DNA of 64,000 nt, from the NCBI RefSeq assembly GCF_018294505.1, contig NC_057811.1, forward strand, positions 24,137,483 through 24,201,482, in the 5' to 3' direction. Position 1 is the stretch's first letter. Every line of letters starts with the position of its first letter. Origin of the DNA: Triticum aestivum. Its lineage: Eukaryota > Streptophyta > Magnoliopsida > Poales > Poaceae. Both the position numbers and the translations under genes were made by a program. Shown here in pieces: positions 1 through 13,300 of this stretch. The notes below the pieces were generated by a model. The model was not told the DNA's origin. It worked only from the letters and a program-made list of their open reading frames with translations, and searched no databases.

Positions 1-1470
<1,470 letters not shown>

Positions 1471-1654
1471 CTAGATCTTTTTTTTTTGAAGGGCCACAAA
1501 ATCAGTCGGGTTGACAGCCGTTTGATTGTCCCGCTGACGGACGTCGGATCAGGCCCCTCCGAGCTTCTCTGTCCCCGCGTTTCTCAGTAGCAACGTCACC
1601 TTCCAGCAGCCGTCGGAGCAAAGCTCAACTCCCGCAGGTCATAGCACCCACCAT

Positions 1655-2033
1655 CGCCGCTGTACGCTGCACTGCAGTTCCCGCCGCCGGTGAGGTCCAC
1701 CGGTCGCAGCACGACGCGTTGCACTGCAGCTCCACCGCGCAGGCGATGCGCTGCACTGCAGCTCCCACCGCCGGTGAGGTCCACCGGTCGCAGCATGACT
1801 TGTTGCAATGCAGCTCCGCTGCGTCGGCGATGCGCTCCACTATAGCTCCCGTCGCCGGTGAGGTCCATTGGTCGCAGCACGATGTGTTGCAATGTAGCTC
1901 TGCCGCGTGCCGGCGGTGAGACGGTCACAACACCATGAACACTGCACTGCAGCTCCGCCGCCGGTGAGGTCCGCCAGCGAGTACAACATCATGTGTTGAC
2001 TGCAGCTCCGCCATACCCACCGCTCCGTGCTGC
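1655..2033. repeat. degenerate 84-bp tandem repeat
   Basis: The core CCGGTGAGGTCCACCGGTCG recurs at 1687, 1771 and 1855, exactly 84 bp apart, with a looser copy at 1961. Each unit also carries CACTGCAGCTCC. Because 84 is a multiple of three, one minus-strand frame (1596-1928) reads through as 28-residue repeats with the core LRPVDLTGGG. I see no other sign of coding and treat this as a repeat. The array is interrupted by the LTR inserted at 2039; a further related unit lies just right of it at 5340-5375. Confidence 0.7.
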
Positions 2034-3631
2034 GGTTCTGTAACACCCCGGATGTAACTTTTCATATTTGTAACTCCAACTCTTGCCATTTTCGGTTATG
2101 TGTTATGATATTCCTTTCATGGTCGGATTTTGTCTTTTGTTTTGCATTTTGTTCATGTCATGCATCTCATATCATGTCATCATGTGCATCTCATTTGCAT
2201 ACTACTCTATTTTGCGCGCATGATATATTGAAATGTTCGTCTCGAGATGCTCTTCATTTTGTTCCATTGTGTCATGCTCGTTTGAGTTCATCTTGATACC
2301 CAAATCTCTGGTGCAAGAGTGCTATATGATGTTTACTGCTGTTACTTATCAGAACTTGGTGTTTTGTTATTTTTGCTACATTTGATGTGTGCATCTTCTG
2401 GGCATGAGCTCTACAGGTGTTTTGATCTATGCCATGCCATCTTTACAGAGGTGTATGCCATGTATTTTTGGGATCTATGTGGTGACTAGCACAAGCATGC
2501 AAATTAGGCTTCGTGATGTTTCTGTTTTCAGAGACTTAGGATTTTCACTAAGTCTGTTACTGCTGTTATTTTGTTGCCATATATCCATGTGGCTACAGTG
2601 AGATCCATGCTTATTTTGAGAATGTTCAGTACGGATGTTTTGTAGATATAGTTGTGCTCTATCCATCCATGCCCCTGTTTGCAATTATGAAGTGCCCTAG
2701 CGTGTCTTAATCTTGCTCTACTTTTGCTATAAAATGTTTCTGGCAGAATGTTAACATGATATTCAAGTTTGCCAAGGTTGTTGTAGTTGATCCTTTCATG
2801 CAATGTACTTGCTATTACCATGGATAGCTTCATAAACATGCAATCTTTCTGCAGGTATGCTTGTTTTGTCATGTGTTGCTTTGTGATGAGTGAATCAAGC
2901 TCACCAAGATGCCTTCATAATGCTGTTAATGCCATGCTCTGTTTTCTGCTAAGTCTGAAACCTGTTAACGAAACTTGCTATGTTTACATGAGTGCCATCA
3001 TATCTTCTGATCCTTTTTGACTCATGCTCAGTAAGGGTCTTTTGTTCTATGCATTTTGTAGATTAATGCCATGCCTTGATTTTCTATGATAAGTTCCTGT
3101 AGCATGTGTTTTGCTTGCTCTGAACATTGATACCTGATACTGTTTCAACCATGTTCAGTAATTTCACTAAGTATGTGAACCTGATATCTTTTGCATTTTT
3201 GCCATGCTTGTTTGAACCTGTTATATTGTGATCTAGCCGTAGCTCAGTGTTTATCTTTTGTCAAGCATCTCCTGTAAATTACTTCCATATGCTTTGTTGC
3301 TATGTTGGGGTGCTGTAGCATAGTTACTTGATGTATTCTAAGTGCTATCATGCTGTTAATCGCAGATTCGTGTCATTCTTGTTTTGCTTGCCATTTGCAA
3401 ACCGTGCATCCGTTTTCGGTGATCTTTATATCGATTTCGACCGAAATCATCTCATCTTTCCAGTGGCATACTTGGTTTGCCAAGTTACTGCCTTGTTCAT
3501 CCTTTTTCTTCCGGAGCACGCATATGCATCGCATATCATATCCCGCATATCATGCATGTATTGCATCATATTGCTTGTGCATTTCCCGTGATTGATTGTG
3601 GTTCCATTGCTTGTGTTCTTGCTGTGGGTAG

Positions 3632-3715
3632 AGCCGGGGGACGAGTTCGTGAACGAGGAACCTGTTGAGTACGCTTACGAGGATCAAGCTTTCGACAACT
3701 CTGAGAACCTTGCAG
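3632..3715 (+). other. exon-like acidic segment inside the solo LTR (first)
   Basis: After an AG at 3630-3631 the frame encodes an acidic stretch (PGDEFVNEEPVEYAYEDQAF and following DNSENLA). It ends at CAG|GCAAG, the form of a GC-AG intron donor. The last base is phase 1, which joins in frame to the segment at 4957. This is a prediction from sequence signals only; no transcript evidence is available here. Confidence 0.35.
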
Positions 3716-4956
3716 GCAAGATGACCATACCCTCAAAATCACTTCTATCTTTGCTTTGCTAGTTGTTCGTTCTATTGCTATGCTGCGCTACCTACCACTT
3801 GCTATATCATGCCTCCCATATTGCCATGTCAAGCCTCTAACCATCCTTTCCTAGCAAACCGTTGTTTGGCTAAGTTACCGCTTTTGCTCAGCCCTTCTTA
3901 TAGCGTTGCTAGTTGCAGGTGAAGTTGAAGTTGGTTCCATGTTAGAACATGGATATTTTGGAATATCACAATATCTCTTATTTAATTAATGCATCTATAT
4001 ATTTGGTAAAGGGTGGAAGGCTCGGCCTTATGCCCGGTGTTTTGTTCCACTCTTGCCGCCCTAGTTTCCGCCATACCGGTATTATGTTCCTTGAGTTTGC
4101 GTTCCTTACGCGATTGGGTGATTTATGGGACCCCCTTGACAGTTCGCTTTGAATAAAACTCCTCCAGCAAGGCCCAACCTTGGTTTACATTTGCCTACCT
4201 AAGCCTTTTTCCCTTGGGTTTTCGCGAGCCCGAGGGTCATCTTTATTTTAACCCCCCCGGGCCAGTGCTCCTTCGAGTGTTGGTCCGAACCGAGTAGACT
4301 GCGGGGCCACCTCGGGGAAACTTGAGGCCTGGTTTTACTCGTAGGATGTCTCATCCGTTGTGCCCTGAGAACGAGATATGTGCAGCTCCTATCGGGATTT
4401 GTCGGCACATCGGGCGGCTTTGCTGGACTTGTTTTACCATTGTCGAAATGTCTTGTAAACCGGGATTCCGAGACTGATCGGGTCTTTCCGGGAGAAGGTT
4501 TATTTTTTGTTGACCGTGAGAGCTTATAATGGGCAAAGTTGGGACACCCTGTAGGGTATTATCTTTCGAAAGCCGTGCCCGCGGTTATGAGGCAGATGGA
4601 AATTTGTTAATGTCCGGTTGTAAAGAACTTGTCACTTGACTTAATTAAAATACATCAACCGTGTGTGTAGCCGTGATGGTCTCTTCTCGGCGGAGTCCGG
4701 GAAGTGAACACAGTTTGAGTTATGCATGAACGTAAGTAGTTTCAGGATCACTTCTTGATCATTTCTAGCTCCGCGACCGTTGCATTGCTTCTCTTCTCGC
4801 TCTCATTTGCGTATGTTAGCCACCATATATGCTTAGTGCCTGCTGCAGCTCCACCTCATTACACCATCCTTTCCTATAAGCTTAAATACTCTTGATCTCG
4901 CGGGTGTGAGATTGCTGAGTCCTCGTGACTCACAGATTCTACCAAAACAGTTGCAG

Positions 4957-5054
4957 GTGCCGACGATACCAGTGCAGATGATGCAACCGAGCTCAAGTGG
5001 GAGTTCGACGAGGAACGTGGTCGTTACTATGTTTCGTTTCCTGATGATCAGTAG
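4957..5054 (+). other. exon-like terminal segment inside the solo LTR (second)
   Basis: A TTGCAG acceptor at 4951-4956 precedes an open segment with [18 protein letters not shown] and a TAG stop at 5052-5054. Joined to the donor at 3715 the frame is maintained (phase 1 to 2). The product would be short and strongly acidic. I do not recognise a domain. Confidence 0.35.
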
Positions 5055-5334
5055 TGGAGCCCAGTTGGGACGATCGGGGATCTAGCATTTGGGGTTATCT
5101 TATTTTCATTTGGATTTGACCGTAGTCGGTTTATGTGTAGATTTTGGATGATGTATGAATCAATTTATGTATTGTGTAAAGTGGCGATTGTAAGCCAACT
5201 CTCGTTATCCCATTCTTGTTCATTACATGGGATTGTGTGAAGATGATCTTTCTTGCGACAATACCTACAATGCGATTATGCCTCTAAGTCGTGCCTCAAC
5301 ACGTGGGAGATATAGCCGCATCGTAGGCGTTACA

Positions 5335-5825
5335 GGTTCCCTGTCCACCGGTGTGTTGCACTGCAGCTCCGCTGCTCACCGAGATCTGTAAAGACGGAGC
5401 ATCACCGTGCAACGCTACTTCCTCCGCAGCACCGGCGGCGCTGCACCGACATGCTTGGCAACACCAACACATCAACGGCTTGATGATGCTCGGCAACTCC
5501 GACCGCAACAACAGCCAAGGCACAGACGAAGCGTCAGTCCACCACCGGCGACCACAAGAGCCGTTTTGCTGTGGAGCATGGAGCTTAGGCAGCGGTATTT
5601 AGGTTGCCCATGGGCCGCGGTGGACGTTTTTGCTCTGTCGAAATATAAAAAAGAGAACACCTCGATCGGTATGCAATAATTCCAGTACATCTCGGTTTTC
5701 GCCAGGACTCTTTGTCCGACACGAATTGATAGTTGGTGCAGTTGGTACAGCTCTAGATCTTTATTTTTACGAGTAAAAATTGCAAAAAATAAACAACAAC
5801 AATACCACAATAGGCCCCGCTTCGA
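5335..5825. other. non-element DNA right of the solo LTR, with duplicate copy 2
   Basis: The stretch holds the continuation of the 84-bp repeat (5340-5375), GC-rich DNA without a convincing ORF, and at 5635-5765 the second copy of the segment at 1305-1455 (CGAAATATAAAAAAGAGAAC, CGCCAGGACTCTTTGTCC). The target site of the next element is at 5817-5825. Confidence 0.5.
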
Positions 5826-6624
5826 GGATGGGGCTTGCTTGCTCCCGTCTGCGTGCTCCCATCTATGCTCCGCACCGTTCCTTTGACATCGAACGGTCCA
5901 GTATTTTTGCTCTTCCAACTGTGAAAATAAATCTAGAGGCAGTCGTATTGCTTTCCTTCTGTTACATGTACCCCGTGTATAGTGCGGCTGGACCCGGCGC
6001 CGAAGCCGTCGTCATCCTCGCAACTATCAGCACCGGCAGCGCGGCTGGAGCGTTGAGGCGGATGGAGCGGCAACGCGGGCGCCGACGGTCGTCGATGAGG
6101 CGGCACTAGAAGAGGGCGGGGCAGAATCCGGCGAGTGCTACACGTGTACTCGAGCAGGCCAGCTGTTTGCCGGCGATCTGGAACACAGCAAGCCGGCAGC
6201 AAGATCACGGCGAGCTCGCAAGAGCCGGCGGCAAGAGCACGGCGAGCTCGTCGTGTGGGCGCGAGAGGCGGTTCTCGGCGACATGGGGTTTGAGGTCGGC
6301 TCGGCCATGCTCACACCAACATCAAGAAGGTCTTTGTCGCTTGGAGCTTTGGCCGGAGTTTAGCCGGCGACGTTGACATCGGCATGGCTGCTGCGAACGG
6401 AGTCCAGTCCAGGAACGCGTAATTCCTGGATGTATTGAGAAAGAAGGTTTCAACGATGTGCGTGTATTACGTATGGGATGAAGTAATAAATGGGTATTCT
6501 TGATTTATCTTTTGGCAGTAAAAAAGGATGATGGGAGAGAGAAACTGATGGAACCGTAGGATGCAAAAGGAACGATGCGGAGCACCGATGGGAGCACGGA
6601 GGCGGGAGCAGGCAAGCCCCATCC
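5826..6624. mobile_element. Mutator-like (MULE) element with 9-bp TSD, Pack-MULE-like
   Basis: The left end GGATGGGGCTTGCTTGCTCC is inverted at the right end (CCCCATCC at 6617-6624), and the terminal inverted repeats stay similar for about 80-90 bp. The direct repeat CCGCTTCGA flanks the element exactly, at 5817-5825 and 6625-6633. A 9-bp duplication and long terminal inverted repeats are hallmarks of Mutator-like elements. There is no transposase. The centre (about 5985-6415) is GC-rich, unlike its surroundings, as in Pack-MULEs that have captured gene fragments, but I could not identify a source gene. Confidence 0.8.
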
Positions 6625-6778
6625 CCGCTTCGAATGGTATCCCATTACCCTCATAAAATATACTACTTCCGTAAAGAAAACGAGTATGCCCTTCGGTTGC
6701 GTGCTTGGTTGGCAAAAGGTCACTTTGATGCACCAGCTCCAGTGAGCCCTATATTTTTAACAGTGCCAACATGATATT

Positions 6779-7074
6779 TTAAAGTTTCAATAAATTTTCA
6801 AAAGAAACCCACATGTTTGTATGGATGTATATTACACGTGTGTAAATTCTGATTATGAAATATGTAAACAAGTGAGTTACACAACAATGACAAAATCGTG
6901 ATTAGAAAAGATGAACCGTGCATGTATTATTCACTATTTAAAAATTACCATTTTGTCATTTTTTGCATATATAGCTCACATGTTTACTTATTTCATTACC
7001 AAACTTTACATACGTGTAAATATATACATTCATATGATCATGTGGAATTCTTTTTGATTTTTTTAAAACTTTAC
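6779..7074. repeat. long AT-rich foldback (MITE-like)
   Basis: The arm at 6779-6903 is inverted, with divergence, at 6940-7074. Shared pieces include ATGTATAT, TACACGT.TGTAAA, TAATGAAATA.GTAAACA and AATGACAAAAT. The short centre and AT-rich arms fit a miniature inverted-repeat element. I could not fix the exact ends or a target duplication. A less clear extension to about 6725 and 7130 is possible (GATGCACCAGCTCC against GGAGCACAGGTGCAT). Confidence 0.55.
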
Positions 7075-8288
7075 TATGATTTGATAAACTATTTGAAATA
7101 AGGTGCTCTAATGCACCTGTGCTCCAAAACTCCACTCTCGCTTGGTTGGTCATTTACCGACTGTAAATGTTACCCCGGTTTTCCAATTACACCCGTATTT
7201 GGCTGCGTTTTGAAACACTGCTTGATCCGTCGGTTTTCCCACTATCCCTCTTCACTCCCAATGACTCAAGCGTGCACGCACTGCCAGATGAATCCCGAGC
7301 CAGAGAATAGGGCAAAGCACCGGCGACACGTACCGCGGGCTATACGGGGCGCCTTTCTCTCTCACGGGTCCCCGGTGCGGGCACCGCCACGCTGCTTGGC
7401 AGTGCTCGGCCGGAGCTCCTACCGGCCACCGGGTTGAGGCGGCAATGAGAACGCGACCTATGGTCCTTGTCAATCAGAGAGCAAGAAGACGGCGAGCTTC
7501 GTGACTCTTGTGATGGGGCGGCGACAGCTGGGAACCGAGACCACAGGGGCGGCGAGCATCCGTTAAGACGCCACACTCTTAAACCGAAGCAGCCCACATC
7601 CGTTGTGCGCTGGTCCAACACCTCCATTAGGTGAGCTAGCAAGATCCCAAGCTCCATGAGTCCTCCAAGCTCGTCTCCACCCTCCTGGCTATGCACTGTT
7701 GGGGAGTCTCTATTGGGAAGGAGGCGGTGATGGAGACGAGCCTACAACAAAGACTGAGTGTCTGAGTGATGGGACTAGGGTTGCTTCCATGGAGCGACCC
7801 TACTTTGCTGTGACGAATGAGCTGCATGCGTGGAGAGCTCTGCCAAAAGATCCACCATTCGGAACTTTTTAGATTCGTGCAACCTTTTGCATGCATGTGG
7901 GTGTTTTCCCATAGCAATACACGAGAATAATCATGGCGAATGTCAGATTTTTTTTCCAGTGTGTGAGGATAGAGAAATAGAGGGTGCTGAGAAGGTCTTT
8001 TTTTCCGTCGGATTTTTTTTGCAATGATTCTTTTTCAAATTCAGTAATAAAATTTTGGGTTCATGAATATTCCTTGAAATTCCTAACATTTTTATACTTC
8101 AAAGGTTTTCAAATTTATGAATAGATTTTCAGATGTGGATTTGTTTATTGAAATTTGAGGACATTTTAAAATTTATGTACATATTTTGAAAACCAAAACA
8201 TTTGAGAAACAACTTTTTAAAAATGAAGAAAGAAGCAACAAACAAAGAAGATAAAAGAGGAAACGAAAATAACTGGCGACGGAAAAAG
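7075..8288. other. intergenic, no recognised feature
   Basis: I find no ORF with family resemblance, no terminal repeats and no target duplications. The left half is mixed in composition and 8000-8280 is AT-rich. It may be old, decayed element DNA. Confidence 0.5.
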
Positions 8289-8310
8289 TGAAGGAAATAT
8301 GCCTTAGAGG
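8289..8310 (+). repeat. 22-bp relic of a BARE/Angela-type copia LTR start
   Basis: The bases TGAAGGAAATATGCCTTAGA plus GG match the first 22 bases of the copia LTRs at 45201 and 52008 with one mismatch. The match stops exactly where the hAT-like end begins at 8311, as if an LTR had been interrupted there. Confidence 0.5.
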
Positions 8311-8621
8311 TAGGGATGAAAACGGCGCGGAAACGAACGGAACTGGGTGCTATCATATTTGTTTTCATTTTTTTGCAGAAGCGGAAACGAATACAGAAAC
8401 CCCGGAAGCGAATACGGAAACAGATACTACCAGAAACAAACACGGAGCGAATACAGAGCGGACACGGAAACAAAACTATGTGTTGACCGGAACTTAAACC
8501 CCCTTGAATCATGGAGAAATAATAAACAATGATGGAATTGTTAACATGGCTACAAAATAATATGGTTGTGTTGGTAACATAGGGTAGTACTGTAGTAGTA
8601 TATGGCAATTTCGTATAAGGT
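8311..8621. mobile_element. possible hAT terminus followed by unclassified DNA
   Basis: TAGGGATGAAAACGG at 8311 resembles the terminal inverted repeat of grass hAT elements. The following bases are rich in the motif GCGGAAACGAA. The other end (CCGTTTTCATCCCTA) is not seen before the CACTA element starts at 8622, so the element is cut or continues beyond the nest. The call rests on one terminus only. Confidence 0.35.
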
Positions 8622-8769
8622 CACTAGTAGAAAAAGGGCCATTTGTCCCGGTTCTTAAGGGCCTTTTGTCCCGGTTGTTGAACCGGGACTAAAGTGTCGT
8701 TACTAATGCCCTGGGCCTTTAGTCCCGGTTCTTTTACATGAACCGGTACAGATGGGCCTCCACGTGGCC

Positions 8770-9289
8770 TGTCGTGGAATTGTCACGGCAGATGTCCTCG
8801 TGCAAGGACTTAGTCGTGGAACCATCGCAACTAGGAAGCTTAAAGGGGTTAAACGGGACAAAGGACACGACGATTATACTGGTTCGGCCCCTTACGGTGA
8901 AGGTAAAAGCCTACTCCAGTTGAGGTGGAATTACTTAGGGTTTCGATGACCAGGGAGCTAAACCGCTATGCCTGGCTCTCGATCTGATCTTACTTGTCCT
9001 GAACCGCCGCTGGGTCGTCCCTTTATATAGAGAGGTTAACGCCCAGCGGCTCTCAAAGTCCCGGCCGGCTTATAAACAGTGTCCGACTCAGACTCTTAAC
9101 TATTCTTGCCTTACACTACAAGTCATGCCTTAACGGCGGTTTATCACTACGGGCCTTAAGCCGCCTCTAGGCCTTAGGCCCATTACTGAATTGCCATCCT
9201 CAAGCTTGATATTGGGCTTCATGTGATGATCGTCATGACATAACCCGGCCCCTTCTGGGCGGGTGACTCCAGTAGTTATATCCCCAACA
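8770..9289 (-). repeat. Tat1 3' LTR
   Basis: This is the LTR downstream of the coding region in the minus direction, 520 bp. The adjoining bases 9290-9304, read on the minus strand as CAATCTGGGGTCTAA, occupy the position of the polypurine tract. The same G-run followed by CTAA is found next to the Tat2 LTR. Confidence 0.95.
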
Positions 9290-9570
9290 TTAGACCCCAG
9301 ATTGATTTGAACCGGTTCATGTCAATCTTCAATACCTTAATAAAAAATCTTCTGGCTTCTGTCTGCGCAAAGGCTATAACCCGCCATGACGTCATCTTCT
9401 GGATTCTTTGTAACCCGCCGTGACGTCATCTGCCATTGATGCACGTCCTTCCCAACGTATCTCAATGGATCCTTGTCTTAATAACTATCCCGAAAATCGA
9501 GGCGTCTCTGCAGCTGGATAATCATGTCTTCAGCCTCCTCGTTTCTCGCACCCATTCATCAGCCGTCCCT

Positions 9571-9578
9571 TATAAGTA
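9571..9578 (+). promoter_or_regulatory. TATA box of the Tat1 antisense gene
   Basis: TATAAGTA on the plus strand is followed by a CT-rich leader and GT donor at 9752 (CCA|GTAAGT). A polypyrimidine stretch ending in TCATAG at 10320 would close a 5'UTR intron 17 bases before the ATG at 10337. Tat2 has a TATA-like box in the same relation to its antisense gene. Confidence 0.45.
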
Positions 9579-10336
9579 GGCCCGGCCCTTAGGTCTTCGT
9601 CATTCTTCCCTTTCCATCGTCTTCCTCCTCTCGACGCCTCAGAGCCCGAGCTCCGCCGCCGCCGCGCATCCCGTCTGCACCAACCAAGGCCGCTGCATCG
9701 ACCTGTCTTGACCAGAGAACCACGGCGCACCTCCGCTGCTCATCAGCACCAGTAAGTCCTCGCCGTCCCGTATATTAGATCCGCATTAGGGTTCGCGAGT
9801 TCTTCTGTGTTCTTCGTGGTTCCTCGCGATTCCTTCGCAGTTCTTCCACAACGGCCTCCTTTGATCCAAGAGTAGGGCATAACTTCGGCAGTAGTCGTTT
9901 CACACCCATTTTCAATACTAGCAGATCCCTTTTGCTTGCAAAAAGACCTCATTTAGAGCTTATGAACTTCTTTGTATCAGTTTTTAGGTCTAGAAATTTT
10001 TCTTTTCTGGACGATCGTTTGATCCAAAATAATCCCTGCAATCTGTGAAACTTGTTTGTGCAACACTTAGGCAGAAAACTGTATCTGTTAGCCATGGCGG
10101 CTCATATCGCCGGCTTAAAAGAGGCCATGCTTTCTGAAATTTCCGGATCATTCATAATAGAGTTAAATAACTTAAATTGCTCATGATATCCATGGCGGCT
10201 TAAATAACCTGACACAATTAGCCATATATCATTAGGCCCCTTCATAAGCCGCCATCTTGAATACTGAACTGAAATCTTCCTCCGGCTTAAATTTGAACCG
10301 GAAATTTTCTTTTGTCATAGGCTTCCATCTTTCACA

Positions 10337-13300
10337 ATGCCGCCTAAGGCTTCTAAAGCACCCATCACATGCAACTGGGTTAGATCCAACGTCACTGACA
10401 GCATCTTAGCTGATTTTGTAAAGACGGGTTATCTGCCAAGGAAAGAGATCATGTCTTATCGTGCTCCTAACCCGTGAGAAGAGAAACCTCATCCCAAGGA
10501 GGGGGAAGTTTTCATTTTCACTGATCACATGAAACGGGGTTTCGCTCCACCCGGCTCCAAATTTTTCAGAGATATCCTGCATTTTTTTGATCTGCGACCT
10601 CAAGACATCGGACCCAATTCCGTGGCAAACATCTGCAAATTCCAAGTATTCTGTGAGGTGTACCTCAGAGAAGAACCCAGCTTGCTACTCTTTAGGGAGT
10701 TATTTTATCTGAACCGCCAGAATGAATGTGCCAACGGGCCTAGCTTGGAGCTCGGTGGAATCTCAATTCAACGACGGAGATATTGTCTCTTCCCTTATGT
10801 TGAGCCACCAAGCCACCCGAAAGATTGGAACCAGACATGGTTCTACTGCCAAGACACTTCTCCGGCTGATGAGAACCCTCTGCCCGGCTTTCGCGCCCTG
10901 CGTCTGGAGTCAACTCACCCCTTACCAGATAAACTATCTCAAGCTGAACGTCAACCACTTACTCCCACCATCAACAAGATCAAAGCTCTTCTGGGGAACG
11001 GCCTAAATGGCATTGATCTGGTCCGGGTCTGGATTGCCTGGCGGGTGATTCCTTTAAGCCGCCGCCCCGGCTTGATGTGTGATTACACGGGCCAGAAGGA
11101 TGATCCTCTTCGGCACAGTCCAGACGACTTACCTGAGGACGTCATTGATGATATAACCAAGTCTCTTCTGAACGAGAGCCTGGCAGATTGCGGGAGAGTG
11201 GGCTTAAGCCCTTTCTGCAAGGCTAACCCGGCTCCAGCGGTAAACCATTGACCTGAATACTTCACCTTCCATTTTAACGATTTTGTCTTAACTCACTAAC
11301 CTTGTTGTATTTTACAGGCTAATGATAAATTCTGGAAGGTCAAGTATGACCACGAAGCTGCCAAGAAAGCCAGAAAAGTTAAGAAAGCCGCCAGGAAAGC
11401 CGCTCCTCGTAAGAAGGGAAGCAAGCCTAGCACCTCGGATATGTTTCATCTGGACGATACTTCCGAGTCAGAGGTAGCTCTTGACTCTTTAGGCTCCTTT
11501 TTAACCATCTTATTGACACTGATTATCAGCAGGAGGATACCGGAGCGAGTAACCCGGTGATTGAAGAGGTAACTATAATTTCCTCCGACTCCGAGCCTTT
11601 GCCGAGATAGAAAGTCCGAAGAGTAACCCGGAAAGTAAGATTTTCACATCCTTTAGCTTATCAAGATCCTCAATTTCTTTTGAAGCGACAGATTCACGAA
11701 AGTCAGAGGCAGACCCGGACCAGTAAAGATGCAGACCTCTCCTCCGGCTTACCCGAAGCATCAAGGAAGCGCCGGACTGAGGTTATCTCCGACTTATATT
11801 CTTTGTATACTTTGGCGGGTGTCACTCGTCAACCACTCAATTATTCTGACTCAAACTACCAGGGAACTTCACCTTCCTCCGGCGACTCAATGCAGTCCAG
11901 CTTGCTGGCTTTCAAAACCGCTCGTGGGTAATGATGATCAGTTTTTTTGTGCTTATCTTACTCATGTTTTTGCACTAACCCTTTGACTTGAAGTGTACAA
12001 GTGAAACCCAGCAAGAGGGCGAAGAAAAATAAGCCGGCCGAAGAGCCGGTCCTGGCTGAGCCGGAACTCAGAACGGCTGCTCCTGATGCCTCTGCTAGTA
12101 AGCCGCCGGCTGTACCATCTCCTGATGCCACCACTGCTCCAACTGTTGAACAAGCTATGGAAGGTTCTGAGAACCCGGAGATCCCCAGCCCGGCTCATCC
12201 AGATGATCCGGACGTTGAGATCACCCGGACTGAGTTTGTCGAACCAGGACGACCTACCGTGCTGGCCAAGTGCTCTGCCAAGGAAGAACTTCTAGAGCGC
12301 CGCCGGGCCAAGCTGGACATCACTGATTATGCTCATCTGAGCATTGAAGATATTGTCTCTGGCTATGTGAATCAAGTGCACAACAGCCGGGATCTGGAGA
12401 TTGACATGGTGAAACAAATACAGCAAAAATCTGAGGTATAACTCTCTTTCTTACTCCATAGTTATACTTACCATGCCAGCCCCCAAGTCTATTACTTATA
12501 ATAAAATATGTTGTAGACTTAATACCGGCTTAGTAATCACTGTAAGAAAACCGGCTTACCTGGTAGCACTCAAGGTCCGGTTTAATCAGCATATCTGAAC
12601 CGGTCCTTACCTTGTTTTAATCAAGTAGTTGAACAGCAATATGCATTAGCCCCCAAGTGCCAAGTACCTCTGCTTGCAAAGTGCTTGGGACTTATTTGCA
12701 TGAACCGCCACTGTAAATAGAGCTCTTCAGCATACATTAGCCCCCAAGTGCCAAGTGTCTTTGTTTGCAAAGTGCTTGGGACTTAATGTTGCATTATAAT
12801 CACCCTAACCGTGACCCGGAATTTATACAGGCCGCCTTCAAGCAATTTGAATCGGAGATCTCTGATTTAAAGAACCGCCTGAAGACTCAAGAAAATGAAA
12901 CCCAAAAGGCCAACTCCAAGTTTGAATTTAGTGTATCTGCTCAAGAGAAACTGAAGAAGAAGTTTGAAGCAGAGAGAAAAGCCTGGGCGGATGAAAAGAC
13001 GGCTTTGCTCAGCCGGGCCGAACAAGCGGAGGCCACTCTTGCTGAAACAGCCGCCGAGCTATCCGGCTTAAAACGCCATGTTTCTCAGATGGTCTCCGCA
13101 ATCTTTGGTAAGTTACTCAATAAGTCTTTAGCTAGTTTACATCTTTTCCAAAGAGCATCTCAATTGTCCTCAGCTTACCTGACTTTGCAATGCAGGTTCC
13201 AGGAGCTCCAATCTTAATCAAAACGTGCTGACAAAATTGAAGGCGGTTTATACCTTGGTGGAACAACTTTACACCGGGTCACAACGTGCTTTAGCCGTCG

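Larger units (their letters stand above)
2039..5334 (+). mobile_element. solo-LTR-like gypsy/LARD-type element, 3296 bp
   Basis: The element begins TGTAACACC and ends GGCGTTACA, an inverted TG...CA terminus. It is flanked by a perfect 5-bp target duplication, GGTTC at 2034-2038 and 5335-5339. No second internal copy of the termini, no PBS or PPT and no long ORF are visible, so a solo LTR left by LTR-LTR recombination is the simplest reading. A short non-autonomous element is the alternative. Its length and its internal exon-like segments resemble the LTR of the LARD-like element at 45026-64000, but the two are not the same family. Much of 2050-3600 is T-rich low-coding DNA. I do not assign a named family. 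Confidence 0.75.
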
